Origin: Acidobacteria bacterium 13_2_20CM_2_57_6
GTDB lineage: Bacteria > Acidobacteriota > Terriglobia > Acidiferrales > UBA7541
Direction: 5' to 3'
Assembly: GCA_001917435.1 (NCBI GenBank)
Contig: MNEA01000079.1
Coordinates: 1 to 64,000, forward strand
DNA: 64,000 bases
The position numbers and the translations under genes are program-made. Positions 18,600 to 26,862 of this stretch are shown here, one piece after another. Each line of letters begins with the position of its first letter. The first letter of the stretch is position 1. Under the pieces are notes generated by a model. The model saw nothing but the letters and a program-made list of their open reading frames with translations, did not search any database and had not been told where the DNA came from.

Positions 18600-19493
18600 C
18601 TACGGTTTCGCAGTAGTCGCTGGGGCCGGCGGCACGGCTGCTTGTGGCGCGCCTTGAACGGGTTTGAAGTCCGTCCATTTGATGACCAGCCGAACGGGAA
18701 TCTCCTGCCCCTTCAAATTCAGCGTGCCGTCCGAGCGCGAGTAGTTCGGGAACCAGTATTTTCCGTCGACATTTTCGCGATAAGTCTCGAACAGGCTGAA
18801 AGGTAGATCCGCCACAGGGTGCATGTCGCCCTGATCGGTAACCCATTTCCCATAAGTTTTCACGACTTCCAGGTATTTCACATCCACCCACACGATGCCG
18901 TCGAAGTAGGCCCTGACCCGTTCAACCATTTTTGGCTTGGCTTGAAAAATGTAACAATCGATTTCATCCACCTGTTCTTTGCCCAGGTATTTCAGGTCGT
19001 ATTTCGCAAGCTGGTTTGAAGTCAGCGGAAACGCGGGAATGCGCTGAAGCCCTTCGATATCTTCCGACCGGAGAAAGAGATGCGGGAGCGTCGAGCGCGG
19101 CCTCTCGACCACCTTCTCGAATAGCTTGCCGTCCGCATCTCGGCCCGGTTGTGTCACCAGCACAAATTCGCCCGAAGGCTGCCCGTCCGGGCCAAACTCC
19201 TGGATTCGTATCGTTTTCCGATACGTATAGCGCGTGCGCGAGAGGATGTATTCATCCTCTTTTTCGGAAAAGTGTTTGATGATTTCCGTCTCCGGCAGCG
19301 ATGGCGGCGCCTCTGGCTCGGCCACATTTCCGACGCGCGTAACGTGATGCTCTGGCGGCGGAGCGAGTGGTCCTTGCGGAGCGTCCTGCGCGGGCAACCA
19401 TGCCCCATCCATCGCAGCCAAAGAGAGCAGAACAATGCCGCGCAAAAGCAATGACCGGTGCCTGTGGCATGGAAAAACTCTTGCCTGGTTCAT
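18600..19493 (-). CDS. Secreted hypothetical protein, acidobacterial type
   Basis: A 297-aa exported protein. The chosen start at 19493 opens MNQARVFPCHRHRSLLLRG followed by a hydrophobic signal segment ending near WLPAQDA. The mature part is beta-rich, with repeated strand patterns (YTYRKTIRIQEFG, GEFVLVTQPG, KYWFPNYSRSDGTLNLKG) reminiscent of LolA/outer-membrane lipoprotein-sorting folds, but I do not recognise the family. The C-terminus is Ala/Pro-rich. Function is unknown. Confidence 0.75.
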   Translation of the reverse strand: MNQARVFPCHRHRSLLLRGIVLLSLAAMDGAWLPAQDAPQGPLAPPPEHHVTRVGNVAEPEAPPSLPETEIIKHFSEKEDEYILSRTRYTYRKTIRIQEFGPDGQPSGEFVLVTQPGRDADGKLFEKVVERPRSTLPHLFLRSEDIEGLQRIPAFPLTSNQLAKYDLKYLGKEQVDEIDCYIFQAKPKMVERVRAYFDGIVWVDVKYLEVVKTYGKWVTDQGDMHPVADLPFSLFETYRENVDGKYWFPNYSRSDGTLNLKGQEIPVRLVIKWTDFKPVQGAPQAAVPPAPATTAKP

Positions 19494-19649
19494 ATAAGAG
19501 TTTGATGCGTTCAATTCGCCTCTGGGCAGCCTCGCGCTCAGCATCGAAGCAAAAGTTTAGCGCACTCCTTCGGCGTAACCCTAGCAGCCGCAATCCACTG
19601 GCACCCGCAAGCAGGAATTCCCGTCTCTCTGCTACAATTTTGACGATTT

Positions 19650-19943
19650 GTGAGCGACGCAAAACTAGCCAAACGATATTTCGTCTCGGGGATGGTCCAG
19701 GGCGTGGGTTTCCGTTATTTCGCGCAGGATGCCGCGGAAAAGCTGCGCGTGAGCGGCTTTGTGAGGAACCTGCGGGATGGCCGTGTTGAAGTGTATGTTA
19801 TGGCCACTCCGCAGCAGCACGCCGAATTCCGGGCGATGTTGGAGTGCGGGCCTTGCTTCTCAAGTGTCAGTGAGGTCCACGAGGAGCCGGCAAGTCCAGA
19901 TCCGCAGTACGAAGGCGGATTCGTCATCAATCCGAGCGCTTGA
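19650..19943 (+). CDS. acyP: Acylphosphatase
   Basis: A small cytosolic enzyme (97 aa) that hydrolyses acyl phosphates such as 1,3-bisphosphoglycerate or carbamoyl phosphate. The phosphate loop VQGVGFR carries the catalytic Arg, and GFVRNLRDGRVEV carries the catalytic Asn. The start is GTG at 19650. It lies 43 nt upstream of apt in the same direction. Confidence 0.95.
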   Translation: MSDAKLAKRYFVSGMVQGVGFRYFAQDAAEKLRVSGFVRNLRDGRVEVYVMATPQQHAEFRAMLECGPCFSSVSEVHEEPASPDPQYEGGFVINPSA

Positions 19944-19986
19944 ATCATGCGTATTGACGTGAACGCAAACAGGGGGACACGTTCGA

Positions 19987-20508
19987 ATGAACGATTTGAA
20001 GAAGCTGATCCGCGAAGTACCGGACTACCCGAAGCCGGGCATTCTTTTTTACGACTTGACCACGCTGCTGAAGGACAAGCAGGGTTTTCACACCTTGATT
20101 GACCGGCTCTGCGAGCATTACAACGGTCACGCGATTGACCTAGTAGCGGGAATCGAAGCGCGCGGCTTCATTTTTGCTCCCGCTTTGGCGTACCGGCTTG
20201 GCGCAGGTTTTGTTCCTGTTCGAAAACCGAAGAAGCTCCCTGCCAGAACCGCCAGCGTCTCCTATGCCCTGGAGTACGGCACGGACACGCTCGAAATCCA
20301 CGAAGATGCCGTCAAGCCCGGCCAGCGCGTGATCATTTGTGACGACCTGCTCGCCACGGGTGGCACTGCCGCCGCGACCGCCAAGCTCATTCAACAACTC
20401 GGCGGTGCGGTCGAAGGCGCCGCCTTCGCCGTCGAACTCACTTTCCTCAACGGCCGTCGCAAACTCAACGGCGTGGACGTCTTCTCACTGATTCAGTACG
20501 ATAAGTAA
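19987..20508 (+). CDS. apt: Adenine phosphoribosyltransferase
   Basis: Purine salvage enzyme making AMP from adenine and PRPP. The 173-aa product has the opening [13 protein letters not shown], the GIEARGF loop and the PRPP motif [14 protein letters not shown]. All match typical Apt, and the length is normal. It is the second gene of a short plus-strand unit after acyP and is convergent with rlmB. Confidence 0.97.
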   Translation: MNDLKKLIREVPDYPKPGILFYDLTTLLKDKQGFHTLIDRLCEHYNGHAIDLVAGIEARGFIFAPALAYRLGAGFVPVRKPKKLPARTASVSYALEYGTDTLEIHEDAVKPGQRVIICDDLLATGGTAAATAKLIQQLGGAVEGAAFAVELTFLNGRRKLNGVDVFSLIQYDK

Positions 20509-20555
20509 GAAATAAAAAGGGTCAACTGCCGAATTCGCATGAACCCAGGAAGGCC

Positions 20556-21305
20556 TCACTTCGCTCTTGTTCGCGAGTCTCGTTGGCGAAGTGCTTCAAA
20601 GAGTACAACACCGGCAGCCACAGACACGTTGAGGGACTTTACCGGGCCAGTCGTCGGCAGCGACACAACAAAATCGCATCGCTTGCGCGTTAACTCATGC
20701 AAGCCTTGCCCTTCGCTGCCAAGCACAATCCCCACCGGCGAAGTGTAGTCCACTTCCGTGTAATTCTTCTCGCCCTGCTCATCCAGTCCCACCAGCCAAT
20801 ATCCCGCTTCCTTCAACTCTTCCATCGTCCGCACAAGATTCGTCACTTTCGCGACCGGCAGATGCGCCAGCGCTCCTGCCGAAGCACGCGCAACCGTGTC
20901 GGTAAGCCCTGCCGCGCGCCGTTCCGGAATCACGACGCCGTGCGCGCCCGCCGCCAGCGCCGTTCGAATGATTGCCCCCAGATTGTGCGGATCTTCCACT
21001 CCATCCAGCAGAACAATCAGCCCTAGCTGGCCGTGGCTGCTGTTGGCATGCCCCAGAATATCTTCCAATGTCGCAGCCGCACGCGCCGCCGCCAACGCCA
21101 CTACTCCCTGGTGATCTTTCGAATTGGCCAGCCGGTCGATTTGTCCCCGGTCCTCGAACCGCACCGGAACGCCTTGCTTGCGCGCCAGTTGCACGATCTC
21201 TTCGACTCGCGTGTCCTGCCGCCCCCTCGCAATCGCAATACGATCGATCGGACGCCGCGCCTCCAGCGCTTCCTTTACCGCATGTATGCCAGTCAGCTTA
21301 TCCAT
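20556..21305 (-). CDS. rlmB: 23S rRNA 2'-O-ribose methyltransferase RlmB (TrmH/SpoU)
   Basis: A 249-aa SPOUT methyltransferase predicted to methylate G2251 of 23S rRNA. The N-terminal L30e-like substrate domain (residues 1-75, GIHAVKEAL) is followed by the knotted catalytic domain with DPHNLGAIIRTA, VLGSEGQGL and SLNVSVAAG, the three SpoU motifs. It is the last gene of the yacL-ispD-ispF-gltX-like-rlmB series, an order shared with Bacillus, where cysE-cysS-mrnC lie between gltX and rlmB. Confidence 0.94.
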   Translation of the reverse strand: MDKLTGIHAVKEALEARRPIDRIAIARGRQDTRVEEIVQLARKQGVPVRFEDRGQIDRLANSKDHQGVVALAAARAAATLEDILGHANSSHGQLGLIVLLDGVEDPHNLGAIIRTALAAGAHGVVIPERRAAGLTDTVARASAGALAHLPVAKVTNLVRTMEELKEAGYWLVGLDEQGEKNYTEVDYTSPVGIVLGSEGQGLHELTRKRCDFVVSLPTTGPVKSLNVSVAAGVVLFEALRQRDSRTRAK

Positions 21306-21407
21306 GGAGAAGAGAGTTTACCGTTCGACAGTCAATAGTTCCGCCCGTTTCTTTCCGCTCCGTGTTCTCTGCGTCTTCCGGGTTAAATATTTTTCTGCCC
21401 TGCGGTC

Positions 21408-21956
21408 TCAATCCAGGGCCGAACAAAACTCGAGAATTCTCTCGCGTGCCGATTTTACCGGCACTGCAAACGAAAGCGCAGTCGCCTCATCCAGTAGCAG
21501 GATCACCCGGTCAAGTTCTCCTTCCCCCGCTCGCCCCGCCAGCGCCAGCCGAATCGGATGAAACAGCTCGCGTCCGCGCAATTCCATTCCGTCTTTTAAT
21601 GCCGTAACAATCTCCTTGAATCTTTCCGATGTCAGCACCGCTCCATCCAGAAGCAGCAAGGCCATTTGCCGGAGCACTTCCCTCGCCGCGTAGCGCGAAA
21701 GCACCACATGACTCTCGACTCTGGAAATAATCTCGCGCGCGTCATAATGAAAAACCAGTCCAAGCAAATCCGCCAGCGCAGCGCGGTCAGCGGCGTGGCC
21801 ACCGAGCATTGACGCCGCATGTTCGCACCATGCCTGTTGCTCCGCCGAAGGCTCTGCCGCAAGCCACGCACGTTCTCGCAGAACAGCAAGAACGTCAGCC
21901 GCAGTGAAAACGCTCGCGGCGCCAAGCGACGCATCAGAAGAATCATTAGGAGCCAT
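21408..21956 (-). CDS. Stand-alone GluRS anticodon-binding-domain-like protein
   Basis: A 182-aa soluble protein resembling only the C-terminal helical anticodon-binding region of glutamyl-tRNA synthetase. The ending GRELFHPIRLALAGRAGEGEL followed by VILLLDEATAL parallels the GluRS segment 'F-P-R-A-TG...G-E...LLG', and the preceding helices (ADLLGLVFHYD and RFKEIVTALKDGM) also fit. There is no Rossmann fold, HIGH or KMSKS motif. The gene sits between ispF and rlmB, exactly the position of gltX in the Bacillus order. The start is ATG at 21956. A tRNA-binding or regulatory role is inferred; degeneration from gltX is also possible. Confidence 0.65.
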   Translation of the reverse strand: MAPNDSSDASLGAASVFTAADVLAVLRERAWLAAEPSAEQQAWCEHAASMLGGHAADRAALADLLGLVFHYDAREIISRVESHVVLSRYAAREVLRQMALLLLDGAVLTSERFKEIVTALKDGMELRGRELFHPIRLALAGRAGEGELDRVILLLDEATALSFAVPVKSARERILEFCSALD

Positions 21957-21999
21957 CAAGGCGATTGTAGCGAACCGTAGTCCGACCGTGTTGTAGTGG

Positions 22000-22015
22000 C
22001 GGGTCTGCAGACCCG
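22000..22015. repeat. Perfect 16-nt palindrome CGGGTCTGCAGACCCG
   Basis: It lies between the GluRS-like gene and ispF, preceded by GTAGTGG. GTAGTGGCGGGTCTGCAGACCCG-type sequences are, to my knowledge, dispersed repeats in acidobacteria. It could form a hairpin in the minus-strand transcript, but no T-run follows in that direction. Confidence 0.5.
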
Positions 22016-22028
22016 TTCTTTTGCCAAA

Positions 22029-22946
22029 TTATCGCGAGGTCAGCGTAGCGACCACGTGCGCCGCGATGGCTTCCCCGCGGCCGATCGCGTCAACACCCTC
22101 GTTGGTCTTCGCTTTGAGATGAATCTTCTCGGTGCCAACGCCCAGCGCTTTCGCCAGCGCCTCACGCATCTTCGGAAAGTGCGGCCCCAGCTTGGGCTTT
22201 TCGGTAATCACCACCGCATCGACGTGCTCAATCGTAAATCGCTTTTCATCCAGCAGCTTTTTCGCGTGTTCCAGAAAGAGCATGCTGTTTACGCCTTTCC
22301 ACTTTGGATCGGTGTCCGGAAAATGCGTCCCAATGTCCCCCAGCCCTGCCGCCCCAAGCAGCGCATCGCAAAGCGCATGCGCCAGCACATCCCCGTCCGA
22401 ATGCCCCACCGGCCCCTTGTCAAACGGCAACTCGATCCCGCCAACAATGAGCGGTCGTCCCTGTTCTAATCGGTGCAAGTCATATCCAATTCCAGTTCGC
22501 GGCGAACCGAGTATCGCCACTCCAGTTCGTCGCCATTTTCCCTGCGTCTGCCGCATCAGGAAAAGACAGAAACCAACCAGCAATATCAACGGGGCCGCGT
22601 TCAGAAGAATCAGGACCCAATCTCCACTTCGAACCTCCTTCACCCTGACCAGAACACCTCGTTCGCGAAGTTGGCTCAAGAGGTCGGGAACGACTTCCTT
22701 GGGAACTGTCAGATGAAATCTTCGATTTGCAGGCTGTATATACTCTCCCGTCAGCTCATAGCTGTTTGGTGACAGATAGAGCGTCACCTCTTTTATGTCG
22801 TCAACCCTACTCATGAACTCACTGTAGCTGGGCTCGTCTCCTTGCGCCGAACGTCCGTTCGCAGAAACCAGCTTCCAAAGCATTACGCCAAGAAAAACAA
22901 TCGAAATCCAAAACAGGATCGTCTTCGCTGTTGAACTTGAGTTCAT
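22029..22946 (-). CDS. ispF: FtsH N-terminal membrane region fused to IspF
   Basis: A 305-aa fusion. Residues 1-134 reproduce the FtsH N-terminus: TM1 at about 8-27, a periplasmic domain, and TM2 near 112-130 ([15 protein letters not shown]). From about residue 150 the protein is a complete 2-C-methyl-D-erythritol 2,4-cyclodiphosphate synthase with metal ligands D156, H158 (GYDLH) and H190, GHSDGDVL, FPDTDP and a GRGEAIAAH end. The enzyme should make MEcPP for isoprenoid synthesis at the cytoplasmic face of the membrane. ATG at 22946 follows the ispD stop by 2 nt, with AAGG upstream. The first 31 residues are identical to FtsH at 2311, but 20 codons differ. Confidence 0.9.
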   Translation of the reverse strand: MNSSSTAKTILFWISIVFLGVMLWKLVSANGRSAQGDEPSYSEFMSRVDDIKEVTLYLSPNSYELTGEYIQPANRRFHLTVPKEVVPDLLSQLRERGVLVRVKEVRSGDWVLILLNAAPLILLVGFCLFLMRQTQGKWRRTGVAILGSPRTGIGYDLHRLEQGRPLIVGGIELPFDKGPVGHSDGDVLAHALCDALLGAAGLGDIGTHFPDTDPKWKGVNSMLFLEHAKKLLDEKRFTIEHVDAVVITEKPKLGPHFPKMREALAKALGVGTEKIHLKAKTNEGVDAIGRGEAIAAHVVATLTSR

Positions 22947-22948
22947 TC

Positions 22949-23560
22949 TCAAGCCTTCTGCCGCTCGCGTTCCATATAAAACCGCGCCAGTTCCATGTCT
23001 GCCGGCTTGGTGATTTTCATGTTTCGCTCGGAACCCAGCACCACATGCACATCGTGTCCCATGCGCTCCACCAGCCCCGCCTCATCCGACGCGTTCACTC
23101 CATCGGTTTCGGCGCGTGCAAAGGCCTCTTTCAATAATTTCGTCGCAAACGCTTGCGGCGTCTGCGCCAGCACCACGCGCTCGCGCGGCACGGTGCCTGT
23201 AATCAACGCCACGTCCTCCGGCAAACTGGCCCGCTTCACTTCCTTGACCGTATCCATCGCGGGAATGCCCAGAATGGCCGCCTCGCACCGCCGCGCCTCT
23301 TCAATTACTCGCGCGATCTGCTCTAGCGTCACGAACGGCCGCACCGCATCATGCACCAGCACGATTTCCGTTCCGTTCGCCACCTCGCGCAGCGCCGCGG
23401 CCACCGAAATAATGTCCGTCACCTGCGGGCACGCCGCGATCCGCCGCAGGCTCAGGATCACGATCGGCGTTCCGTCCAGCTCCAGAAACTGCTTGGGCGT
23501 TTCCGCGCCCATGCGCGTTCCCATCCCCGCCGCTGGAAGAATGGCAGCAATTCGGCTCAT
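22949..23560 (-). CDS. ispD: IspD with internal deletion
   Basis: 2-C-methyl-D-erythritol 4-phosphate cytidylyltransferase family, 203 aa against a usual 225-240. Present are the CTP/Mg loop LPAAGMGTRMG...PKQFLEL, HDAVRPF, the PRERVVLAQTPQ Arg segment and the late KITKP Lys. The stretch between strand 'VTDII' and 'SVAAALREV' is missing about 30 residues, which in relatives include the GGxxRxxSV loop that binds the cytosine base. The frame is kept. Activity is therefore doubtful. The start is ATG at 23560, where the family begins; the frame is open to 23623. It is coupled to the downstream ispF fusion (2-nt gap). Confidence 0.85.
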   Translation of the reverse strand: MSRIAAILPAAGMGTRMGAETPKQFLELDGTPIVILSLRRIAACPQVTDIISVAAALREVANGTEIVLVHDAVRPFVTLEQIARVIEEARRCEAAILGIPAMDTVKEVKRASLPEDVALITGTVPRERVVLAQTPQAFATKLLKEAFARAETDGVNASDEAGLVERMGHDVHVVLGSERNMKITKPADMELARFYMERERQKA

Positions 23561-23665
23561 ATTGGGGGCGATCCGCCCGGACGCCTCAGGGCGTGGATTC
23601 GCAAACTCCAGAGTGTACCTCAAGGGAGGCGCGGGGTGAAATTGACGGCTCGGGCGGGCTATCGC

Positions 23666-24934
23666 TCAACCGGCGTCGGGTTCAGGTAAGATGGCGCGGG
23701 CCTGGCGCTCCAGCGTGCCCTGTTCCTGCAGACGAGTCGATGTCGCCGACCGGCTCCCCGTCGTCTCGGAACGCACAACGCCGTTGCTCTCTCCCCGTCC
23801 CGCCGCAGCGTGGCGTACCGCAGGAGCCGCCTGTTCCGCGCGTTCTTCCAGGCGTCCGAAAATCATCTTCCCTGCGGTGGTCTGGTGCACCGATGTGACA
23901 ATAATGTCAACGCTCCTGTTGATCAGCCGCCGCGCGCCATCCACGACCACCATTGTGCCGTCATCCAGATAAGCCACGCCTTGATTCTGTTCTTTCCCTT
24001 CACGAAGAATCAAAACCCGCATGGGCTCGCCTGGAAGCACGGCCGGTTTCAATGCCTGCGCCAATTGATTTACGTTCAGCACCGAAAACCCTTGCACCGT
24101 GGCCACTTTGTTCAAGTTAAAATCGTTGGTAACAATTTTTGCGCCCGTCCGCCGCGCCAGTTCAACCAGTTTGTGATCTACATCCCCGGCTTGGGGCACA
24201 TCCTCTTCCAGAATCCGCACTTCCACCTGCGGCATTTTCTGAATTCGTTGCAGTACCTCCAGCCCGCGCCGTCCGCGCTGCCTCTTCAGCGAGTCCGAAG
24301 AATCCGCGACCATCTGCAATTCGTGTAGCACAAATTGCGGCACTCCGAGCACACCTTCCATGAACTGCGCCTCGCATATCTCCGCAATCCGCCCGTCAAT
24401 CAACACGCTGGTATCCAGAAGTTTCATGGATTCCGCGGGTGTGGACCTCTTCCCAAAAAACCCATCCAGCGCATCCACTTGCAGCTCTCCGCCCCGGCCC
24501 GAGCCAAGCACGAGTCCCAAATAGCCAAAACCGAAGAGCGCCGCAAATTCGAGAAAGGACTTGGTCGGTTCCGGCTCATCCGTGCGGGAGATCACCAGCG
24601 TTACCAGCAGCGCTGCGAATACACCCAGCACCGCCCCAAACGCGCCGCCCAGCAACCCGCTCAACGCGGCCCGGCGCAATCGCAACTCCGCAAACAAAAC
24701 TACCAGCCCAATCAGAATTCCTACGCCGCCGGCTTGCAATCCTCGCAGCCCGAACGGCCCCAAGGTGTAACTCACCGCCCCCGTGCACGCGAGCAGGAAC
24801 GCTCGGACCACCCAAAAATCCCAGCCACGGCCCCACCCGGGACGCACGCTCGTGCCGATTCCTTCTCGTTGAGGTGAAATCTTGAATTCTGGAGAATGCA
24901 TGCGCCGCTGCGCTTCACTACCCATCCGGCTCAT
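23666..24934 (-). CDS. YacL-like PIN/TRAM membrane protein
   Basis: A 422-aa protein of the YacL family. Several N-terminal TM helices (about 40-160) precede a PIN nuclease-like domain beginning KLLDTSVLIDGRIAE, with further acidic residues in FVLHELQ and VTNDFNLNK. A TRAM RNA-binding domain (GVAYLDDGTMVVVDGARR...GKMIFGRL) comes next, then a long disordered tail. It may act on RNA at the membrane; its substrate is unknown. The first M is uncertain (24934 or 24901). It heads the yacL-ispD-ispF series, as in Bacillus. Confidence 0.88.
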   Translation of the reverse strand: MSRMGSEAQRRMHSPEFKISPQREGIGTSVRPGWGRGWDFWVVRAFLLACTGAVSYTLGPFGLRGLQAGGVGILIGLVVLFAELRLRRAALSGLLGGAFGAVLGVFAALLVTLVISRTDEPEPTKSFLEFAALFGFGYLGLVLGSGRGGELQVDALDGFFGKRSTPAESMKLLDTSVLIDGRIAEICEAQFMEGVLGVPQFVLHELQMVADSSDSLKRQRGRRGLEVLQRIQKMPQVEVRILEEDVPQAGDVDHKLVELARRTGAKIVTNDFNLNKVATVQGFSVLNVNQLAQALKPAVLPGEPMRVLILREGKEQNQGVAYLDDGTMVVVDGARRLINRSVDIIVTSVHQTTAGKMIFGRLEERAEQAAPAVRHAAAGRGESNGVVRSETTGSRSATSTRLQEQGTLERQARAILPEPDAG

Positions 24935-25130
24935 ACGACCTCACAGTTTTGCGCTTTCACTGCAAAATCAGTACAGCCAGCCCGCAGGAGCGGAGAGTGG
25001 GAGAGGGCCGATGCGGGATGTGCGACGTTTTTACATCGCCGTGGTTTATATACTCTCTCAATATTGCGGCGTCAAGCGGGTTTCTAAGTGGCGTGGTGGA
25101 TATTCCGGTGAAACCAGCAGGACTTTCCCC

Positions 25131-26339
25131 TTATGGGAAATACAGCCGGGGTACACGCTGGCTCACAGCGCATAGCAGATCCGAGGTCACCGTCCCGATA
25201 CTGCGCGCCACGCGATTTGCCGGCAACACTTCCTTGCCGTCCGTCCCATGAATCGTGGCTACGTCGCCGATTTCCGCGCCCTCGACGTCCGTCACATCGA
25301 TCATGGTCACGTCCATGGAAATAATGCCGACGATTGGCGCGAGCTTCCCGCGCAACAGTACGTTCCCGCGATTTCCCAGCGAACGGTGGATGCCATCTCC
25401 ATACCCCGCCGCCAGAACGCCGATGCGCGACGGCCGCTTGGCCACGAATGTCGCGTTGTAGCCGACTCCCGCGCCCGCGGGGACGTTCCGCATGCTGATG
25501 ATCCGCGCGCGCAGGCTCATTACTGGTCTCAGGGGCAACCGCGCCTCCGCTTCCTCGCGTTTCTCTGCGGGATCGTAGCCCGGATGGTAGCCAAACAGAA
25601 TCGCTCCGGGCCGCACCATGTCCGCCCACGTTTCCGGCCGCGACACGATCGCCGCGCTGTTCGCCAGATGCACTAGGCCCGGATCAATCCCGAGGGCGCG
25701 CAAGCGTTCGAGCGCCGCATAAAATCGCTCTTCTTGTTCGCGCGTCTGCTGCCCAACAGCGGTATCGGTAAAAACTTCCGACGATGCAAAGTGCGAGAAA
25801 ATGCCGGTGAGCTCCAGGTGCTTGCACTTCCCCAATTGCCGCGCAAAGCAATCCATGTCCGTCGAAGAAACGCCCAGCCGGTTCATTCCCGTGTCGATTT
25901 TCAAGTGGAATGGCACGCGCTTCTTGCCGCCTCGCCGCGCCGCCGCCGCATTCAGCAATTCCAGCTGTTCGCACCGGTGAATCACCGCCGTCAGGTCGTG
26001 CTCCACCAGGCGCGATTCTTCTCCTGGCACGAAGCTCGTCAATACCAGGATTGGCTTGCGGACGCCGTTCTGGCGCACCGCAATCCCCTCGTCTGTGCAC
26101 GTCACGCCAAACCAGTGCGAGCCCGCCTTCTCCAGCGCCTTCGCTACTTCCGGTCCGCCGTGCCCGTAGCCATTCCCTTTGACGATGGAGAGAATCTTGC
26201 GCGGCGTATTGCGTTTTTCGTGAGGCGGGTTTACGTACTTGCGGATCGCTTCCAAATTTTGCGTGAGCGCGCCAAGCGAAACTTCCGCCCATACCGGGCG
26301 TCGCACTTCTTTGTGGGGAGTTTTCCGTGTGCCTGCCAT
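25131..26339 (-). CDS. alr: Alanine racemase
   Basis: PLP enzyme that makes D-alanine for peptidoglycan. The PLP lysine is in SIVKGNGYGHG (usually KADAYGHG), the phosphate region in KIDTGMNRLG, the second catalytic Tyr in GVGYNATF, and IISMDVTMIDVT is the late motif. The length is 402 aa from ATG at 26339, which has GGAAGG just upstream. The KGNGYGHG variant keeps the Lys. It is separated from dnaB by a 523-nt spacer, so it probably has its own promoter. Confidence 0.94.
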   Translation of the reverse strand: MAGTRKTPHKEVRRPVWAEVSLGALTQNLEAIRKYVNPPHEKRNTPRKILSIVKGNGYGHGGPEVAKALEKAGSHWFGVTCTDEGIAVRQNGVRKPILVLTSFVPGEESRLVEHDLTAVIHRCEQLELLNAAAARRGGKKRVPFHLKIDTGMNRLGVSSTDMDCFARQLGKCKHLELTGIFSHFASSEVFTDTAVGQQTREQEERFYAALERLRALGIDPGLVHLANSAAIVSRPETWADMVRPGAILFGYHPGYDPAEKREEAEARLPLRPVMSLRARIISMRNVPAGAGVGYNATFVAKRPSRIGVLAAGYGDGIHRSLGNRGNVLLRGKLAPIVGIISMDVTMIDVTDVEGAEIGDVATIHGTDGKEVLPANRVARSIGTVTSDLLCAVSQRVPRLYFP

Positions 26340-26862
26340 GTGCCTTCCGAAAAATTTAGTGTACGCCATTCGCATGGCTCCGGCCTGCCGCCAGCCACTT
26401 TGGCTGCCGCGTGAATGACAACACCCTTCTTCAGTGCAAGCCGCATGCCCTTGCCTTGCCTCGACGTAGACATTCTATCGACCCAAAAAAGCAGTCATCT
26501 TCGAAGAAGTTATTTTGTAAGCCCTTTCTTTTGATATTCATTCATCCAAATTGATGGGGTAGGGGTGGGAGCTCTTCAAACCAAGTCTGCGCAACCAATT
26601 CCAATCCGTCGTTCCGTGCCTGAACACCTATCTTCTATAACTTACCCACTATCTCGATGTAACAGGCAAGTCTTTAACTCACTTCAAATCAGCAGCTTGT
26701 GCACACTTCCTCGACGAAGGGTAGAGGAGGGGATAAACCCGGTTATGGTTGGATCGGACTTCTTCCCAGGTGTCCTACACTTCCCTCTAGCTGTGTCCAA
26801 TAATCACGCGGCCGGCTCAGGCGTGCCTCGACCGTGGGCAAACTGCCGCGCTGTGGCAGCAA
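26340..26862. other. 523-nt spacer between dnaB and alr
   Basis: This stretch is visibly more AT-rich than its neighbours around 26480-26700. Short open frames in it have no ribosome-binding site or recognisable product. I find no hairpin with a T-run, no tRNA and no clear promoter. It may contain the alr promoter or the remains of a lost gene. Confidence 0.4.
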
